From: JALQTD01 sp964390365 | GTDB lineage: Bacteria; Bacteroidota; Bacteroidia; Flavobacteriales_D; Sanyastnellaceae | DNA: 64,000 bases | Reading direction: 5' to 3' | NCBI GenBank assembly: GCA_964390365.1 | Contig: CAYMHW010000002.1 | Span: 26,315 to 90,314 of the forward strand | Shown: positions 43,178-52,917 of the stretch, piece after piece | Numbering within the stretch: position 1 is the stretch's first letter | How the letters are laid out: the number at the start of each line of letters is the position of its first letter | The notes under the pieces: model-generated | What the model was told of the DNA's origin: nothing | Seen by the model: the letters and a program-made list of their open reading frames with translations, nothing else | Database searches by the model: none | Program-made: the position numbers and the translations under genes

Positions 43178-46100
43178 GTGAAATCCTTTCGCCGCCGACT
43201 CCTCCATGTGCTCTTGGGATGGTTGCTGCTTGTGGCCGTGATTGCGGGCCTGTTGCACGTGCCTGCGGTCCAGCGGAAGGCGGTGCTTTCCGTCAGTTCA
43301 TGGGCCGAGTCCGCCACGGGTTTGAATGTGGAACTCGAGGGCGTGCACTGGATTTGGTGGAAAGGCCAAATCCAATTCACCCGCCTGGCCATCAACGCCA
43401 CCGACGGCACCCCGATCGGCGCCACCTCATCGCTCGGCTTGCGCGCGGCTTGGCCGCAGGATGGGGTTTGGACACTTCACGGAATCCAACTCCGAGGCGG
43501 GTTCTTGAACTTGGAATCCCTCGCGGACTGGAGCTCGAGCCGCCCGCCCTCCGATGGTCCTCCCCCTTCGATCGAAATCAAGCACCTTTCCGTCGAGGAC
43601 TTCGAGGTGCTGCTGCCTGATTCCGTGCTCGGCGGAGGTCGCTTGCGGTGCCAAGTCCGCGCTCCGAACATCACCTACATTGGCGGCAACAGCGAACTGG
43701 TCCTCGAATCCGCCGACATCGATTGGGACTCCCAAGGGGAACGCCCGGCCGGACAAGTCGAATTGCGCAGCGTCCACCTCACCGCATCGTCCGACGAATT
43801 GAAAGCCGATTGGGCGTCCATTCGCGCTTTGGGTTGGCAGGTTTCCGGTTCCGGTTCGTGGGAGTTCAGCGACGTATTCCAATGGCCCGATGCCACCGTG
43901 AATTGGCAGTATGATCCGGCCGCCGGGCAGGCTTGGTGGGATGCGCTTCCGCTTGATTGGGGCCAGGCGTGGTGGGCCCTCGATTCCCATTCTGGCCAAA
44001 TCCGATCCACCCCATCCACCCTCAGCATCCCCTCCGCCAAGCTCCCTGCTGGCCTCACCCTCGCGGCTCCCCTTTCAGCCCGCTGGGACTCGACCCCACT
44101 CCCCCTTGACATCGAAGGAGCCCTGCACCTCCCCTTGGACACGCTCATTCCTTGGCTCGAAGCCCGGTCGCCCGCTACCGCCGCCTCCCTTCCGCTCTTG
44201 GAATTGCGGGCCTGGCTTGGCGCACGCCCCGCCCTGCAATTCCAACTCCAACCCGACTTCACCGGCTTCCTGACCTTGCGCACGGCGGCTGATGCCCCGC
44301 GGATCGAACTCACAGCCCGGAACGGAGGGCGCGAAGCGGACCTGCGACTCGATGGCATCCGCCCTGCCCAATGGCAGGCCCCCGGCCCGTCGGCCTTGCA
44401 AATCACCGCTCACGTCACTTCCGATGCCCCCCTGCCCGAAGCTGTCGCCTTCGAGGTGGAAGCTGGCCTCGCACACAATGACCCCGAGTGGCCCCTCCAA
44501 CGGTTTGCCGTGAATTGCAGCGTGGATGGGGAATCCCGTGCGTTGCGAGGCACCGCAACCTCGTCCGGCGAGCGCGATCCGTTCTCTGCCCGTTTCGAAG
44601 GCGAACTCGAAGAAGATCGCTGGGAATTCCGTTGGAACGGTGAATTGAGTGGGCTTCAATTCGCCTCGGACTGGACGCTGCACGGCGCCTGGTCGGGAGC
44701 CGTTCGGCGCGATGCCGCGCATTCCCTCCACAGCCGGCTCTCGCTCCGGAACCTCATCCTCCTCGATGGTGGCCGCCCCACTTCGTTTGAGCGCCTCGAC
44801 CTCATCGGAGAATGGGATGGCGACTTCGTGGATGCGCGCTGGGAGTCGGATTTGGGGACCGGTGATGTCCGCGCCACCACGGACGCCGATGCCTGGCAAT
44901 CGTGGTGGACCTGCTTGCAAGATCCCGCCTGCACCCTCGAAACCCCCGAATTTCACGCGGACCTCCAAATCCGACGCTTCGCCCCCATCGCCCTCCTCCT
45001 CGGACAACCGATTGAAGTAGCGGACGGCACCCGATTGGAAGCCGACAGCCGGAGCGATGGATTTCGCGTCTCCGGTTCGAGCGATCGGCTGGCGTTCGGC
45101 GAATGGAACGCCCTCGGCCTGTTCGTTCAAGCCGACAGCTGGAACCGTGACGTTTACGCCAACCTTGCCGCCGACTCCATTCGGCAAGGCGACGAGGTTC
45201 GCGCCCGAAACTGGACGATTGACCTGCACGGAGACACGCTGTTCGCTGCCGATGTGGAGTGGATGGGCTGGGGAGACGCCCCCACCCGCCTGCGCATCGA
45301 AGCCGCACCCAACGAGGAGGCGTGGAACTTCTCCCTTTATGAGGCGAGCGTTCCCTGGCTCGAGGAGCGACTTGAATTGGTCGATGTTCCAGCCGAATTG
45401 ACCCTGACGCCGGGCACCCCGACGCGCTGGGACTTGGAAGGCTTGTCGTGGGGAACTTCGGGTGCACGCCTTGACATCGCTGGAAGCTTAGGCACCGACG
45501 GCTCCGACGGGGTGATCGTTGAAGCCACGCTGAACGCCTTGCCTAGTTGGAAGGGGTTGGATGGTTGGCCGGTGAACATGGATTCTGCGCGCATCACCTT
45601 GGAAGCGTGCGACCTGCTCGACCAACTGGAGTGGACGGCCTACGGAGAGGTGCTGGACGTGAAGTGGGGTGAAGCAGCAGTGGAGCGCTTGACGTGGCAT
45701 GCGAACGGCGACCTGAATGAACTGAGCTGCTGGTGGGAAGCGGGAAGCGAAGCACAGGCCTTCTTCAAAGGCTCGGGCCGGGTGCCTTTGCTGGGCGATG
45801 CGGACGTGGACCTGAACTTGGTGATGGACGGGTTGCCGCTGGATTGGGTCAACCCACTGATGCCCCCGGGCACGGTGGAATTGAATGGGGGCCTGGACGG
45901 TTGGATCCGCTGGACCGGTCCGTGGGAGACGCCGCGGTTGGAAGGCACGCTGGCCACGGATGACGCGCTGGCCCGCATCGACTACCTCGGAGTGGCCATG
46001 AACCTGCAGGGTGTGGCCGACGTGCACCCGGATCACTTCGCCTTCGACCAATGGACGGTCAGCGATGATTTGGGCAATTCCGCCACGCTGACGGGCACCA

Positions 46101-47383
46101 TTTTGCACCAAAACTTGGCCGACTGGAACTTCGACTTGAGCCTCGACGCCAACCGCAAGCCCCTCCACCTCCTCGAATTGACCCGCCAACAGAACGACCT
46201 GTTTTACGGGAGTGCGTTCGTCCGCGGGGACGCCAACGTTTCGGGTTACGCGAACAACCTCGTGGTGGAAGCGAGGTTGGAGTCGGAGCCAGGAACGCGG
46301 TTTGCTTTGCCCCTCGATGCCGCGAGCGACGCACGCTATGCCGATTTCATTTCGTTCAAGTCCCCCGAGCGAGAAGGCGAAGTGGAGGTGGAACAGGACC
46401 TTTCGAGGGTGCGGTTGGATTTGGCCTTGGACATCGACGAAGACGCCGAAGCCCGCATCATCTTCGATGAAAGCGTCGGAGATGAAATCACGGGCCGGAC
46501 GAAAGGTGCGCTCAACCTCACCATCGACGACTTCGAGCGATTCAGCATGAACGGGCAGCTCGAAGTGGTGGAAGGGAGCTACTTGTTCACCCTCCAAAAC
46601 GTCATCAACAAGCGCTTCACCGTGCTGCCCGGAGGGACGGTGACGTGGTTCGGCGATCCGTATGCAGCCGAGATCGACCTCGATGCGCGGTATGAGGTGC
46701 GGACTGGGCTGGACCCGCTGCTTCCGCTGGAAAACGAGCTGCCCGGGCGGTCAAAGGTGCAACTCGGAATGGGATTGAAGGGCAACCTGATGCGACCTGA
46801 AATCGCCTTCGGGGTGACCGTTCCCGAGGTGGACACCCGGATTCAGGCGCTCGTGGAGAGTGCCTTGATCAACGAGGAGGAGCTCAACCGCCAGGTGATG
46901 GGGTTGCTGGTGTTGCAGCAGTTTCTTTCGCCGGACCCGACGTCGGCCATCGGAACGACGGGGTTGCAGGAGAAGAGCACGGAGTTTTTGGCATCGCAGA
47001 TTGGGTTTTGGCTTTCCCAAATGACCCGCGAAGTGAACGTGGGCTTGGACTATGGAACCAGCGCTGCGAGCGGAGAGCAGGCCCTCGCGGTCGCCTTGAG
47101 CGCACAACTGCTCGATGACCGCCTGCACGTGGAAGGCGCGGTCGGAACGGACCGCTTGTTCGGAGGCAGCACCCAAGACCTTCAGGTTCAAGACATTCGC
47201 ATCCGCTACGACCTGCCTCCCGATGGGACCTTCCAAGTCACGGGATACACCACCTCCAATCCCATCATCACCGGTCAAGCCGGCAGCACCACACAAGGAG
47301 TTGGCCTGTTGATGCAATCGGAATTCAATTCCTTCAGCGAATTGTGGGGGCGCATTTGGCGACGGAAGGAGCAATCGGACTGA
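43178..47383 (+). CDS. TamB-like translocation/assembly module protein
   Basis: 1401 aa, GTG start. One N-terminal membrane helix (about residues 9-29) then a very long periplasmic repetitive beta region. The AsmA-like N-terminus (VQRKAVLSVSSWAESATGLNVELEGV) and the C-terminal TamB/DUF490 domain (NGQLEVVEGSYLFTLQNVI, FTVLPGGTVTWFGDPYAAEID, QVMGLLVLQQFL) are diagnostic. Such proteins bridge inner and outer membranes for lipid transport or outer-membrane protein assembly. A TAATTTTT near-match lies 4 nt before the start. It diverges from tsaD. Confidence 0.9.
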   Translation: MKSFRRRLLHVLLGWLLLVAVIAGLLHVPAVQRKAVLSVSSWAESATGLNVELEGVHWIWWKGQIQFTRLAINATDGTPIGATSSLGLRAAWPQDGVWTLHGIQLRGGFLNLESLADWSSSRPPSDGPPPSIEIKHLSVEDFEVLLPDSVLGGGRLRCQVRAPNITYIGGNSELVLESADIDWDSQGERPAGQVELRSVHLTASSDELKADWASIRALGWQVSGSGSWEFSDVFQWPDATVNWQYDPAAGQAWWDALPLDWGQAWWALDSHSGQIRSTPSTLSIPSAKLPAGLTLAAPLSARWDSTPLPLDIEGALHLPLDTLIPWLEARSPATAASLPLLELRAWLGARPALQFQLQPDFTGFLTLRTAADAPRIELTARNGGREADLRLDGIRPAQWQAPGPSALQITAHVTSDAPLPEAVAFEVEAGLAHNDPEWPLQRFAVNCSVDGESRALRGTATSSGERDPFSARFEGELEEDRWEFRWNGELSGLQFASDWTLHGAWSGAVRRDAAHSLHSRLSLRNLILLDGGRPTSFERLDLIGEWDGDFVDARWESDLGTGDVRATTDADAWQSWWTCLQDPACTLETPEFHADLQIRRFAPIALLLGQPIEVADGTRLEADSRSDGFRVSGSSDRLAFGEWNALGLFVQADSWNRDVYANLAADSIRQGDEVRARNWTIDLHGDTLFAADVEWMGWGDAPTRLRIEAAPNEEAWNFSLYEASVPWLEERLELVDVPAELTLTPGTPTRWDLEGLSWGTSGARLDIAGSLGTDGSDGVIVEATLNALPSWKGLDGWPVNMDSARITLEACDLLDQLEWTAYGEVLDVKWGEAAVERLTWHANGDLNELSCWWEAGSEAQAFFKGSGRVPLLGDADVDLNLVMDGLPLDWVNPLMPPGTVELNGGLDGWIRWTGPWETPRLEGTLATDDALARIDYLGVAMNLQGVADVHPDHFAFDQWTVSDDLGNSATLTGTILHQNLADWNFDLSLDANRKPLHLLELTRQQNDLFYGSAFVRGDANVSGYANNLVVEARLESEPGTRFALPLDAASDARYADFISFKSPEREGEVEVEQDLSRVRLDLALDIDEDAEARIIFDESVGDEITGRTKGALNLTIDDFERFSMNGQLEVVEGSYLFTLQNVINKRFTVLPGGTVTWFGDPYAAEIDLDARYEVRTGLDPLLPLENELPGRSKVQLGMGLKGNLMRPEIAFGVTVPEVDTRIQALVESALINEEELNRQVMGLLVLQQFLSPDPTSAIGTTGLQEKSTEFLASQIGFWLSQMTREVNVGLDYGTSAASGEQALAVALSAQLLDDRLHVEGAVGTDRLFGGSTQDLQVQDIRIRYDLPPDGTFQVTGYTTSNPIITGQAGSTTQGVGLLMQSEFNSFSELWGRIWRRKEQSD

Positions 47384-47403
47384 TTCTGTGGTAATTTGGG
47401 GGC

Positions 47404-48447
47404 ATGAAGCATTGGACGTCTGCCTTAGTGTGTGCCCTGCCCATGTGCGCTTTGGGCCAAATCACCCTCACCTCTTCTGACCTGCCGCAACCCGGTGTCT
47501 CGTATCCGCTCGTCGACATCGCTCCGCCGCTGCTGTCGGACCTCGAGGCCTCGGGCCCCAATGCCCAATGGGACTTCTCCACGCTCATCGACCTGAACGA
47601 TGCGCCCCAATCCCCGCAACCGATGAATGCCGCCTCTGCGACGGCCCTCTTCGTGTTCAACAACCCGTTCAACTCGAGTTACCAATGCGATTTCTTCTTG
47701 CCGACTGAGTTGCCAGATCTCGGAGTGGACTTGAGCGGCATCATCCCCGTCGACGGCTTCAGCAATTTTTACAAGACCGACGGGGATGCGTACACGATTG
47801 CCGGGTTGGCGCTTGGCGCAGGGGGATTCGACGTGCCGGTCCCGTACACCGATCGCGACGAACTGTTCCCCCTCCCGCTGACCGCGGACGTGACGTTCTC
47901 GAGCACGAATGCGCTGTCGATGGACATTCCGGAAACCTTCGGCTACTGGTCGGATGGCACGCGCGATGTGGTCGTGGACGGATGGGGCACCTTGACCCTG
48001 CCCGACGGCGACCACGAGGTGTTGCGGGTTCGGACGGAAGTGTTCGCCCACGACAGCATCTTCATTCCCCAAATCGGCACGCCTTTCGCCTTCGACCGGA
48101 CGCAAGTCATCTACCAGTGGTGGGGCCAAGGATACGGGTTCCCCCTGTTGGAGGTGACCTCGTTGTTCGGTGTTCCGGCAACGGCGCGGTACCTGAATTT
48201 GTCCACGGAACCGAGCGCCGTGACCGATTTGGATTCCGAGGCATTCACGGCCTACCCCAACCCCGCAGCGTGCTCCGCCCCAGTGCGCATCGATGCACCG
48301 CTCGGCGCGGTTGCGGAATGGTTCGATGTGCGCGGTCTGCGCGTGGCTCAAGAGGTCGTTCAGGGCACGACCATCGAGGCGCCCAACCAGCCGGGCGTTT
48401 ACGTGCTTCGTTGTGGAACGGAGGCGGTTCGGTTTGTGGTTCGCTGA
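47404..48447 (+). CDS. Secreted protein with T9SS type A sorting domain
   Basis: 347 aa with signal peptide ending near ALGQ. The body is beta-rich and unrecognised. The C-terminal ~75 residues form a Por secretion-tail domain: AYPNPA, then AEWFDVRGLRVAQE and PGVYVLRC, ending FVVR. It should be exported by Sec, then secreted and attached by T9SS. TAATTTG lies 5 nt from the ATG. Confidence 0.82.
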   Translation: MKHWTSALVCALPMCALGQITLTSSDLPQPGVSYPLVDIAPPLLSDLEASGPNAQWDFSTLIDLNDAPQSPQPMNAASATALFVFNNPFNSSYQCDFFLPTELPDLGVDLSGIIPVDGFSNFYKTDGDAYTIAGLALGAGGFDVPVPYTDRDELFPLPLTADVTFSSTNALSMDIPETFGYWSDGTRDVVVDGWGTLTLPDGDHEVLRVRTEVFAHDSIFIPQIGTPFAFDRTQVIYQWWGQGYGFPLLEVTSLFGVPATARYLNLSTEPSAVTDLDSEAFTAYPNPAACSAPVRIDAPLGAVAEWFDVRGLRVAQEVVQGTTIEAPNQPGVYVLRCGTEAVRFVVR

Positions 48448-48459
48448 GCGACGGACCGT

Positions 48460-48915
48460 TTATTCTTCCAGCTCCTCGGCTCGCAATTCCGGGCCAAACG
48501 CGTCAATTTCGTGACCGAGGCGCTGCTCGTACCACGAGTCGAGGACCCAGGATTTGGCCACTTGAGGATTGCGGAACACCCGGAAAGGAATGGCCGGTCG
48601 GAACAACGCCCAGCGAATGCGGTCCCGCAACACTTGAATCGACGAAGGCACCACCACGGCTCGCGCGGGCACGTCCTCCATGGCCTCTTCAGAGCTGAGC
48701 CAAACCAGCGCCTCCTGATCCACCAACGCAATGGTCGATGGAATCAACACGAGCACCGGATTGTCAGCCTCGGGCAATAGCTCTCGGCGGGCGGCCTCGA
48801 CGCGTTGCGCCTGAGCCAGGTCCAACACGACGTCCGGACGGTAGCGCACCACGAACAGTCCCATGGAGAGCTCAATGGTGGCCGCAGGCAGCTGGATTTG
48901 TAGGGTCGGTCGCAT
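48460..48915 (-). CDS. Hypothetical protein, 151 aa
   Basis: Unrecognised soluble protein, starting MRPTLQIQLPAATIELSMG. Alternating strand/helix pattern with an acidic C-terminus ending ELRAEELEE. A GTG start at 48945 that overlaps the DUF4249 stop (GTGA) is an alternative and would give 161 aa. No signal peptide in the shorter form. It sits downstream of the DUF4249 lipoprotein gene and is probably co-transcribed. No function can be assigned. Confidence 0.6.
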   Translation of the reverse strand: MRPTLQIQLPAATIELSMGLFVVRYRPDVVLDLAQAQRVEAARRELLPEADNPVLVLIPSTIALVDQEALVWLSSEEAMEDVPARAVVVPSSIQVLRDRIRWALFRPAIPFRVFRNPQVAKSWVLDSWYEQRLGHEIDAFGPELRAEELEE

Positions 48916-48941
48916 GGTTGTGAATGAAATCGCTTGCGCAA

Positions 48942-50051
48942 TCACTCACAATAATAAGCGCTGAACGGATTCGCTGAGCAAAAATTCAGGCCAAATGTCA
49001 ACTCCCCATTGATGAGTTCTTCCACCGAATCGGTCGTGTAACCGATGCCGTAAACGCCCTGTTGCCCGCGCGAAGCGAACAAGCCCAAACCGCCCGAAAC
49101 GTTCGTGTAGGACGGGCGCTCTTGGATGATGCCCGTCACGGGGGACGTGATGTCGAGGTAGGTCGCGAGCTCGTCGTTGGCGATGGTGAGGACGAAGTCG
49201 AAGGCGCGCGCGATTTGGACTTGTTCATCCCAAACGCCCAGCACCCGCGTGATGTAGGGATCCACCTCCAGCCGCGAATTCATCAACCGATAAAACTGCT
49301 CCGCCTCCAACTCCAGCTGCATCGATTCTCCGCCATCGATGTCGTCGGTGGTCACCGAACCGATGTACCATTCGATGACGCGCTCCTGCTCCTGCTGCAG
49401 CACCGTGTGCTCCAAATCGGCCCACACGCGCTCAATGACGTGCACCCGCATGGACGCGTCATAGCGGCGGGCGCCCGGAGCGCTGGACCACTTGAAGGTC
49501 AAGATGGGATAAGTCGTCAGCGACGGCCCGATGTTCGCGAAACTGTATTTGAAGTTGTTGACACCGGGAGGCGGTTGGGTGATGTTGCCGGTGATGGCCT
49601 CAATCATGTCGGTTTGGGCTTCCGCCGAATGGCCGTCTGCCAAATCAAGCACGAGCCGATACTCCGCATCCACGTCCAACCCGCCCGGCGTCGCCACGTA
49701 CCACGCTTGGTGCTCGGGCGCGAAGAAAATGCCTTCTTCCTTGTTGTCCAGCATCGTATCGACGAGCGCATAGGTGGCCGTCACTTGGTCGCCCACGAGT
49801 TGCTCAATGCGCGCATTCACCTCCTCCGGCGCGTACTCGCTGCTGTCGGCAATGAGCGCCGCATCGTATTGGTTGCCATCGCCGAGCCACGTGTGGTTGA
49901 TGCGCACCCACTGCGTGTCTTGTGCTGCATCGAGCAGGCCAAACACCACCGGCGTCCGCTCATGCGGCGCGTTTAATTCTATGTCCGTGCTGCAGGCCAC
50001 CAACAGCGCACCCGCTGCCAGGCCCCAACCCAACTTCAGCATTCCTTGCAT
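48942..50051 (-). CDS. DUF4249 lipoprotein
   Basis: 369 aa. Lipobox LLVAC with C20 followed by STDIELN; the mature part is the DUF4249 beta-rich domain (RTPVVFGLLDA start, LEVDPYITRVLG and a C-terminal FASRGQQGVYGIGYTTDS). In Bacteroidota these lipoproteins usually accompany TonB-dependent receptors, but none is adjacent here. ATG at 50051 is preferred over upstream frames because the signal peptide starts there; TATCTTAG lies 4 nt before it. Confidence 0.82.
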   Translation of the reverse strand: MQGMLKLGWGLAAGALLVACSTDIELNAPHERTPVVFGLLDAAQDTQWVRINHTWLGDGNQYDAALIADSSEYAPEEVNARIEQLVGDQVTATYALVDTMLDNKEEGIFFAPEHQAWYVATPGGLDVDAEYRLVLDLADGHSAEAQTDMIEAITGNITQPPPGVNNFKYSFANIGPSLTTYPILTFKWSSAPGARRYDASMRVHVIERVWADLEHTVLQQEQERVIEWYIGSVTTDDIDGGESMQLELEAEQFYRLMNSRLEVDPYITRVLGVWDEQVQIARAFDFVLTIANDELATYLDITSPVTGIIQERPSYTNVSGGLGLFASRGQQGVYGIGYTTDSVEELINGELTFGLNFCSANPFSAYYCE

Positions 50052-50055
50052 GGGC

Positions 50056-51108
50056 CTAAGATACGCCAACCAAGAACGCCAACGTATCCTTTCCATCGGC
50101 GTGGTCCCACGGCATCGGACACTGCGCCGTACCAAAGGCCAACACGGGCACGCCACATTCCGGCACCTCCCCCATCCGATCGGCCCGCACCCCCACGCAT
50201 TGCAAACCCTCCGCGTTCGACTCAATGGCCTTCCACGCCTCCGACTCGTCCCCGTAATACCCGACGAACAGCGTGCCTACCGGACTGGTCCATCCCGCAT
50301 CCTCCTTCACCAGCAGGAATCCGTTCTCGATGAGCGGCTCGCGGTTCAGCAGCCACAGCGCTTTGTGGTAATCGTAGTTGTTCGCGAATTTGTTATTCAA
50401 GGCCAAATCCCCCCACGTCACCCACTCCGCGAACAATCGATTCAAGTCGAATCCCCGCGGCAAAAAGAGCTTCGTCGTGCTCCGGCACCCGAGTCCATAA
50501 TGCGCAAACACGTCCTCGCCCAAAGCCCGAATGTCCTCCGGGCGCTCCTCCCCGTCCAGCACCGCCACGCTCGTGCGGTTGCCGCGGATGATGCGCGGGA
50601 CGTGGCGGAAATAGTGGTCGAAATGCCGCGCCGTGTTGCCGGAACCGGTGGCGATGAGCGCATCGATGTCGTTCATGCGGGCATCGGTCAGGTGGATGCG
50701 CGCCGCGTCCTGTGGGGCATGCTGGGCCAAAAATCGCAACGCCGCCGGGATGAGCACGGCGTCGTCGGTTGCGCATTTGGCCTGCCCCACGTGACCGGCC
50801 ACCAGCACGCACAGCACATCGTTCCACCCCACCATCGGCAAGTTTCCGGCCAGCACGAGCCCCACCTTCCGCGGCGCCTCCACCGGCACCCCCGTAGGCA
50901 TCCGCTCCTCCCATTTGTCCAGCACCTCGCCCCGCAACGCCTCCCCATGCGCCCGCATCGCCGCCCGCACATTGTCCGCGGTAAACCAACCATTCCGGGC
51001 CTCCGCAGCGGCCAAAAGCGTTGAATCATCGGCTCCCTCACCCGGCAACTCGCCTCGCAGCCAAGCGCCCAAATGAACCAAACCTTCCTTGAGGGTGTTC
51101 GAAATCAT
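50056..51108 (-). CDS. LuxC-like acyl-CoA reductase
   Basis: 350 aa. Aldehyde dehydrogenase-related fold of LuxC-type fatty acyl-CoA reductases as found in Bacteroidota. Seen: KVGLVLAGNLPMVGWNDVLCVL, IATGSGNTARHFDHYF, and YGLGCRSTTKLFLP, where the Cys is the likely catalytic thiol. It would reduce acyl-CoA to aldehyde with NAD(P)H; the physiological substrate is unknown. It diverges from the ferredoxin gene; the two promoters lie within the same 42-bp spacer. Confidence 0.85.
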   Translation of the reverse strand: MISNTLKEGLVHLGAWLRGELPGEGADDSTLLAAAEARNGWFTADNVRAAMRAHGEALRGEVLDKWEERMPTGVPVEAPRKVGLVLAGNLPMVGWNDVLCVLVAGHVGQAKCATDDAVLIPAALRFLAQHAPQDAARIHLTDARMNDIDALIATGSGNTARHFDHYFRHVPRIIRGNRTSVAVLDGEERPEDIRALGEDVFAHYGLGCRSTTKLFLPRGFDLNRLFAEWVTWGDLALNNKFANNYDYHKALWLLNREPLIENGFLLVKEDAGWTSPVGTLFVGYYGDESEAWKAIESNAEGLQCVGVRADRMGEVPECGVPVLAFGTAQCPMPWDHADGKDTLAFLVGVS

Positions 51109-51114
51109 GCGTCG

Positions 51115-51122
51115 TATCTTCG
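51115..51122 (+). promoter_or_regulatory. -7-like element TATCTTCG of the ferredoxin gene
   Basis: TAnnTTCG variant, 28 nt from the ATG; 3 bp from the divergent acyl-CoA reductase element. Confidence 0.4.
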
Positions 51123-51125
51123 CGA

Positions 51126-51133
51126 CAAAATTA
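51126..51133 (-). promoter_or_regulatory. -7 element TAATTTTG of the acyl-CoA reductase gene
   Basis: Exact TAnnTTTG, 17 nt from the reductase ATG; divergent and nearly touching the ferredoxin element. Confidence 0.5.
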
Positions 51134-51150
51134 CACCCACTCGCACGCAC

Positions 51151-51498
51151 ATGGCCATCATCATCACCGACGAATGCATCAATTGCGGAGCCTGCGAACC
51201 CGAATGCCCGAACAACGCCATCTACGAAGGCGGGGCGGAATGGAAGTTCGCGGACGGAACGGGATTCCGCGGAACGGGTGACCACCCGACCGCCGGCACG
51301 GTGGACGCCGATGCCGAGCACGAGCCCATCAACATGGACGTCTACTACATCGCTCCGGACAAATGCACGGAATGCGTGGGCTTCCACGACGAGCCGCAGT
51401 GCGCGGCGGTTTGCCCGGTCGATTGCTGCGTGGACGATCCGGACCACCGCGAGTCCGAGGAGCAGCTCCTCGCGAAGAAGGCCTTCATGCACCTGTGA
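51151..51498 (+). CDS. Dicluster 4Fe-4S ferredoxin
   Basis: 115 aa. First cluster CINCGACEPECPNNAIY; second cluster CTECVGFHDEPQCAAVCPVDCC, with the long insert between the second and third Cys typical of Alvin-type/2[4Fe-4S] ferredoxins. Cytosolic electron carrier. The conserved pairing with the LuxC-like reductase gene suggests that it may serve it (inference). The ATG at 51151 is used because MAIIITDECINC is the normal start. Confidence 0.93.
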   Translation: MAIIITDECINCGACEPECPNNAIYEGGAEWKFADGTGFRGTGDHPTAGTVDADAEHEPINMDVYYIAPDKCTECVGFHDEPQCAAVCPVDCCVDDPDHRESEEQLLAKKAFMHL

Positions 51499-51523
51499 CC
51501 TCGGGCACGAATCGGTGGTCTCC

Positions 51524-52398
51524 ATGCGTTCCCCTTTCGTGAGAACCTGGAACTTTCTCTTGTTCATGGCTTTCGCCCCTTCCCTTTCGGGGCAAATCCT
51601 TTCGCTGGACGGTTGGGCGGCGCTCCTGAAATCAGGGCACGAACGTTTGGCGCGCGCGGCGTCCGATGAGGAGCGTTTGGCCTTGCACGACTCGCTCATT
51701 GGGTGGTGGAGCGAAGCGTTGGATGCGGGGTTGGGTCGGGCGCCGGAATTGGAGGCCTTGAAAGGGACATTGGCGTTGCCGGAAGCGGGGCGCGGAGCCG
51801 AATGGATTCGGGTGATTTCCTGGAACGTGGAGTTGACCGACCGAACCCAGCGGTACGGAGGATTCATCCTGTCCTCGGATGGAGACGGCGGGTACGAGGT
51901 GCTGCCGTTGGAGCACGACCTGCGGGCGGATGCTTGGACCAACATGGGCCGGTGCGAGGCGGACCGTTGGCCGGGGGCGATTTACTACGATGTGCTGTTG
52001 ACGCACCACCGAAAAAGCCCGACCTACACCTTGTTGGGATGGGATGGAGGCGATGCCCTTGTGACGCGCAAGGTGGTGGAGCCGATTTGGATGCGGCGTG
52101 GTCGGGTGCGATTCGGTCACCGGATCATCATCGGCGAGGAAGGGCTGGTCAACCGCCTCGTTTTGGAGTTCGCCGACGATGCCGTGGTGACCGTGCGCTA
52201 CGAGGAACAGCGCGACCGCATCGTGTTGGATCACTTGAGTCCCACCGCTCCTCATTTGAAGGGTTCGACGGCGTTTTATGGGCCGGACATGACGTATGAC
52301 GCGCTGGTTTGGAGCAAAGGAAATTGGGTCCTTCAACCGAACGTGGACGTGGCGGACCCCAACATTCGCGCTCCGTACAACCCACCGCCTCAGCTCCG
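51524..52398 (+). CDS. Exported hypothetical protein (3' end in assembly gap)
   Basis: Signal peptide MRSPFVRTWNFLLFMAF...SLSGQ, then about 270 visible residues with WIRVISWNVELTDRTQRYGGF, HHRKSPTYTLLGWDGGDA and YGPDMTYDALVW. The last visible residues are NPPPQL. Similar-looking Bacteroidota proteins seem to end near such a Pro-rich tail, so the stop is probably just inside the gap (inference). No function assigned. It starts 25 nt after the ferredoxin stop. Confidence 0.7.
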
Positions 52399-52498
52399 NN
52401 NNNNNNNNNNNNNNNNNNNNNNNNNNNNNNNNNNNNNNNNNNNNNNNNNNNNNNNNNNNNNNNNNNNNNNNNNNNNNNNNNNNNNNNNNNNNNNNNNN
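52399..52498. other. Assembly gap (100 N)
   Basis: Exactly 100 N, a placeholder length. It hides the 3' end of the gene at 51524 and the 5' end of the next plus-strand gene. Confidence 0.95.
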
Positions 52499-52917
52499 CC
52501 GATGCGCCCCTGCTCATGTTGGATTTCTCGCGCATGCACGGCACCTTGACCCACTGGACAGCGGCAGCCTCACTTTCTGAGCGATGGGCGCCCACCCCGG
52601 AAGAAGCGGTGCGCTTTGCAATGCGGGTCCGCGTGTTCACCGACGGCCAGAACGAATTGGTGGTAGCAGCAACGAACGACTTACCTGCAGCAGAAATGCT
52701 GGTCGATTGGCACCAACAACTCGCCCCGAACTGGCGCAGCTTAGCGCCATTGCCCCGTCAAGTGACGCCACTGGAATTCAAGGCCGCAAACGGAACGGGC
52801 TGGTCCGTTCTGGAGGTGCACCCCTCCCCTCCTGCCTTGGTCACGGAGGGCCTTTGGATCTTCGACCCCAACCGCACCTTGATGGACGTGGTGCGCGAGC
52901 GGAAGGCTCAGCGCTGA
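52499..52917 (+). CDS. Hypothetical protein (5' end in assembly gap)
   Basis: Open frame from the gap to a TGA at 52915-52917; about 138 visible residues starting DAPLLMLDFSRMHG. It contains RVFTDGQNELVV and ends DVVRERKAQR. It is in a different nominal frame from the pre-gap gene, and the gap length is arbitrary, so it could be the same gene or, more likely, a separate one. It is unrecognised. Its stop overlaps the convergent Smr gene by 10 bp. Confidence 0.6.

Noticed and set aside
52309..52549. Reading frames that pass through the N run
   Set aside because: The N run has arbitrary length, so any frame through it is artificial.
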